Part shown: positions 60,303 to 64,000 of the stretch, piece by piece
Numbering within the stretch: position 1 is the stretch's first letter
Layout: each line of letters opens with the position of its first letter
Source of the DNA: Neurospora intermedia
Taxonomy: Eukaryota; Ascomycota; Sordariomycetes; Sordariales; Sordariaceae
Assembly (NCBI GenBank): GCA_037102815.1
Contig: BTPP01000002.1
Location: 3,162,001 to 3,226,000, forward strand
Reading direction: 5' to 3'
Length of the DNA stretch: 64,000 nt
The notes under the pieces: model-generated
What the model saw: the letters and a program-made list of their open reading frames with translations, nothing else
What the model was told of the DNA's origin: nothing
The model's database searches: none
Position numbers and translations under genes: made by a program

Positions 60303-63074
60303 TAAGCTCATGGAGGATAGGCCGTTGCGTTCGACACCGAAGCCTTGAGAGAGCGAGATAATGGGGAGAGAAAAAGGATGGGGGCATGGAAACGAAGGAA
60401 GGAAGGGAAGGGATTGGAATGGGAATGGGAAAGATCACGCTACTTAAAAATGGGATGTGGGCCGGATAAGGATAAGATATTAATTTTGATCGTTGATGAC
60501 AAGAATCTGTCTGGGAGGAATCTGCGTAAGGCGTCACAGAATTCGAGGGCCAACGGCAATGACACTCTTTTCAGCGACGAAAAGGTTACCGTTTATTAGG
60601 TACCCATCGTCAAATTTCCAGTGATTGTCTTGCAATGTGTTGTGACTGAGAAGGGGAGTAATATGCAGTGTCGACTCGAGTCGGGTGCCAACACAAATTT
60701 CCAGTTTTGTGGCGGAGAGTATTGATATCGGGTATGTTGAATAGGACAGAAAAAAAAAAGAGTTGGAAAAGTGACAGCCCCAGGCAGGCAGGGCTCAAGA
60801 AAGCCGTTCGGTTCGATGTGTTTCCTCTCCGGATCCCGTTTGAGCCGTAGGGCGGGGGTGGGTCGGCCTCTTGCACTACAGTAGATACCCCTAAATCTGC
60901 AACTAATCCGGGCGGGCAAAAAAGTTTGCACTTTCTGGGTGTTTGCAGTTGGGGGATCTGGTGCACAGACCATGAAGCCCCCTCTGGCCACTTAAAGACG
61001 CTCGGCTACACCAAAAAGTGGGACCTTGGAGCCTCGGTAACCGGGTATAAGTGTTCTCTCCCACCAAAATTGGACCCCTGTAGCTGCAAATTCTAGCCAA
61101 ATCCTTTGCACTTTGCAGATTGCAGTTGTAGATAGTAAAATAATTCTGGCCGCCAGAATATTTGCACTTTCTGGGGTGTTTGCACTTTGAGGGTGTTGCA
61201 CAAACAGGGGTATCTACTGTACATAGCTCTCCCTCTGCCTCCCCCGACTGTGGCCATTGGTGATACCTATCCTCAGGGTATCCACACACCTATGCAGGCG
61301 CAGTAGGCCTCCCGCTCCGACTGCCGTGCCGCCCGTCCACTAATGTCGCTCTAGGGTTGCGCTTTCGCACTGTCTGTGCTGCCGCGTTTGCAGGCGCGAG
61401 GGCGCTGCCCGTGGCCGCACTGGCCTGGTATGTTACAGTATCTGCGTATTTTATGCCGCCATGCACAAATCACATCTCGTCCCCTCAAGTTTTCACCTCA
61501 ACCTCAAACTTCCACCCAATCCATCCCCATAACCTATCGTGCATTGCCGCCCATAGGCCATTGCAAAATGAGCCCAGCGGGTAGCCCAGGCCCTATTGCT
61601 TTTTGCAAGGCTGACTTGATGCCGTCAAGTGCAAATCGGAACCTCAATCGACGCGCTTGAGTCTGCATCAACCTTGGAACGCAGCGAAACATGCAGCGGA
61701 TTCTGGCCTTCCATCCCATCTTCTTCCGTCACTCCACGTCCCCCCACCTGTCTGGGCACCCAACTCGAATGTTCTTGTGTGCTGCCTTGGATCTAGGCTG
61801 CCATTTGTGCCGTCCAGATGTCTTGGATACCTCAACTCCATGTCTGGCGGGATGAGCTACGGAGGACGGACGAGGCCTCGAATCTTGAAGAGCCATCAAA
61901 AGTTGACAAGTCGGGTAGGTACCGGTACTGCCCCTTGAAGACCACGCATACATGGCTGTCGTCTGCATCTGTCCCGTATCTCACATCTGCATACTTACCT
62001 TTTCCAGCCCCTTTCGCATTCGAAGCCTTCATCATCGCCCGTTGCGGACCGTTGCAGGTACCCCGCCGGGCCTCCGTTTGTCGAAACCTGCAGGCGTCGG
62101 AACCCCGCGGTGACTGGATAAACCAAGGTACAAAGGTACAACTGCCACCTTCTTCGAGGATTCGAGTCCAGCTCTTCAGATCGCCCCAGCCTGGCTAGTC
62201 GTCGTTCAAATAAACAAGACACCTCGAGCTTAAAACGTGTTTGGTTTGCTCTTTTGCACACCATCTCGTCTTGGAAACGAACTTAAACCTTCATCTGGAA
62301 CAGCGAGGCACGCTCTGTGACCGCAGGCATCTCATCACCACGACGAATATTGTCGTTTTGTCGTAACCTGTCCGACCACAGCCAACCGTACCGGACTGCA
62401 CATTTTCTGATTCGTCCCTACGAGTCGCAAGTTACGAGTTACGATCACTTGCTTGTTTACTTTAGTCGACGCCTCAGCACTGACCACCGAGGGCCGCGTC
62501 CAGAAAATACGCAAACTATCTGCCAGGTGCGTCTCCGTCACTTCAAAACTCCGTACTTCTATTTTTGTCACTCTCGAAACCTGGAGATTGGGGCAGCCAA
62601 CACTCGAAGCAACCGTCTCGGCTTCGCACTGTCCAGACGAGCGGGCGAGAAAGTGGCCTACTTGAACTGCTCTCTTCCACATTCTTCCCATTACTTGCTC
62701 GACGAAACACTCTTTCAACTTTGTATCACTTCAAGCAAATCCCCACCATCATCACATCTTTCTCACCACCTATTTCACACAGCTTTCTTTTCCCTTACTC
62801 ACTTATCTTCTAGAGTCAAGGTCCAAAGACCGCCCAGGACTGATTCTGTCCCAGTTCAGAACTATTCACTCTCGAGGCAAGGTTGCCTCAAGTTGACACC
62901 ATACAAGCACATCATCGGTAAGTCCTTGCGCCACACCTCGCTGTTTTATCCATAGTTTGTTGAATCCGTCAGCTTTAATTGGTTTGACGTTTGCTCCCCA
63001 GCTTTCTTAAATATGTGTCAATGATCGTGCGAGCTGATACGAACAAACTAGCTTGCCAACCCGCACATGTGGCC
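60303..63074. other. Intergenic with a MITE-like element; upstream region of the DUF6606 gene
   Basis: It holds the TIR element at 60877-61221 and otherwise no supported gene. A probable 5' untranslated intron lies at 62918-63001 (GTAAGT...CCCCAG), just before the last exon of the leader. The 212-codon frame at 62317-62955 shows no domain and lies in this leader. Confidence 0.45.
60877..61221. mobile_element. MITE-like element, 345 bp, CAGTAGATACCCC terminal inverted repeats
   Basis: The left end reads TACAGTAGATACCCCT and the right end AGGGGTATCTACTGTA, so the outer 16 bases are perfect inverted repeats. The similarity continues to TGCAAC (about 27 bp). If the outermost TA is the target duplication, the element is CAG...CTG, 60879-61219. 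Inside, a TTTGCACTTTCTGG block occurs twice in the same direction (60925 and 61161). There is no coding capacity. TA target and CAGT ends fit a non-autonomous Tc1/mariner-pogo (Fot1-like) element. Confidence 0.75.
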
Positions 63075-64000
63075 ATGGCTTCGAACCAGGAACTCTACCA
63101 TCACCTGGTTCTTGCGGCCAAGGTACCCACATCTCAACCCGATGCTCTAGAACCGCTCAACAGGGGCCTTATCGACTGTGCTATCAAGGCGTGTAACTTT
63201 CTGCGACGACAGTCTTCCCCCCAGCCGTGGGACTCTCTGCTTCCTTCCCTTGAGAAGTGTAGGGATGTTAATCATGACGGCATGCTCAGTAAGGCATCAC
63301 TGGAGGAGGCGTTCCGGGACATTGGAGGAAAGACGCTCATCTTGCATGTGGCGAGCCAAAATGCCGGCCTCCTCATCCGTCCCAGCTCAGAGTGAGTGGC
63401 CCCCGATCAGAAGAGGAACTTCATTGTATCTTTTTCTTTGGTTATTATGGACCTCGTCACTAACAGTCTCCTCTAGCGATTCAGTGATATTCGAAGCATT
63501 CGAGGCCTCCCCATCTTTGGAGGCTGTGCTGGGAGCCAAGAATGCCCTTTTGTGGGATTTCCCTGGTCGCGCGGCCCAGATCCCTATCAGCGAATTTCAG
63601 ACCGACTCGTTTAGATCCAATCTCGCCTTGTTTCTGGAAAAGGCCAGCATTGAGACTCTAAACGCCCTCAATGCGCGTGCTGTGAAGAAGCAGACAGCAG
63701 TCATTGAGACGCGTGACACCGCCGACTGCGCGCTGATTTCCCAGCTGCTCATATCCCTGCTGATTGCCATTGGTGGTCCCGTTAGCACTCCTAGATTTCG
63801 GAAGAGAGTCCGTGACGAGGTCAACTTCGACAACGCAAAGAAGCCTTGGAGAAGAGCTCCGATGTGGCTGATATTGCGCGTCGCCGTCCGACAAATGCTA
63901 TGTCTTGAACTCGGAAACGAAGCAGGACGAGCGACCTACAAGATGTTCATATGCGTCGTTCTCGCGCAATTTCTTGAACAGACCTCAAGAGAGCTCGCTG
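63075..64000 (+). CDS. 5' part of a very large DUF6606-type protein (ubiquitinyl-hydrolase-annotated family), cut by the window end
   Basis: Exon 1 63075-63391 and exon 2 63477 onward, with an 85-base GTGAGT...TAG intron; the frame is still open at 64000. The product begins MASNQELYHHLVLAAKVPTS. Downstream, PWRRAPMWLILRVAVRQMLC and GRATYKMFICVVLAQFLEQ match the N-terminal DUF6606 domain of fungal proteins of about 3000 residues that also carry DUF3638 and DUF3645. Some databases label these as ubiquitinyl hydrolases. The biochemical role is poorly known. The ATG at 63075 has strong context (GGCCATGGCT). An in-frame ATG at 63021 would add 18 residues. Confidence 0.75.

Overview
The window is from a filamentous ascomycete, most likely a Sordariomycete of the Neurospora/Sordaria type. 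The evidence is short introns (57-173 bases) with GTRNGT donors, CTRAC-like branch points and YAG acceptors, moderate GC, long promoters with many ACCTACCTAGGTACCT-like runs, and genes whose closest familiar relatives are Neurospora cyt-5 and mus-30. Fifteen protein genes are modelled with good support, two more short ones with less. Exon limits were placed by reading frame and splice signals, without transcript data.

Left part (1-16 kb): an inositol polyphosphate multikinase and the mRNA 3'-end factor CLP1 lie in tandem on the plus strand. A 7.4 kb stretch without a supported gene follows, then a Git3/GPR1-type nutrient-sensing GPCR.

Dense housekeeping core (16-33.5 kb): a class I glutamine amidotransferase (minus), a DHH-family exopolyphosphatase (plus), then the divergent pair ATP25 (minus) and mitochondrial RNA polymerase CYT-5 (plus), both mitochondrial gene-expression functions. 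An Arc1-type tRNA-binding cofactor (minus) and an LSH/DDM1-type SNF2 remodeller (plus) follow.

Right part (33.5-64 kb) is looser and more accessory. A 5 kb gene-free gap holds a TA-flanked MITE-like element and a perfect 86-bp inverted repeat. Then come an anion:cation-symporter-type MFS transporter, a HET-domain protein, a medium-chain dehydrogenase/reductase, an unrecognised 488-residue protein, a GFA/CENP-V-fold protein and guanylate kinase. Guanylate kinase has an in-frame N-terminal extension that looks like a mitochondrial presequence. An 8 kb gap (49.5-57.5 kb) has scattered decayed coding-like frames and a 40-base A tract. A flavin monooxygenase, a small serine-rich protein, a second MITE-like element of the same TIR family and the 5' end of a very large DUF6606-type protein complete the window.

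No rRNA, convincing tRNA, CRISPR array or clear retroelement was seen. The most noteworthy unexplained structures are the perfect inverted repeat at 37.6-37.9 kb and the two short TIR elements sharing CAGTAGA-type ends.
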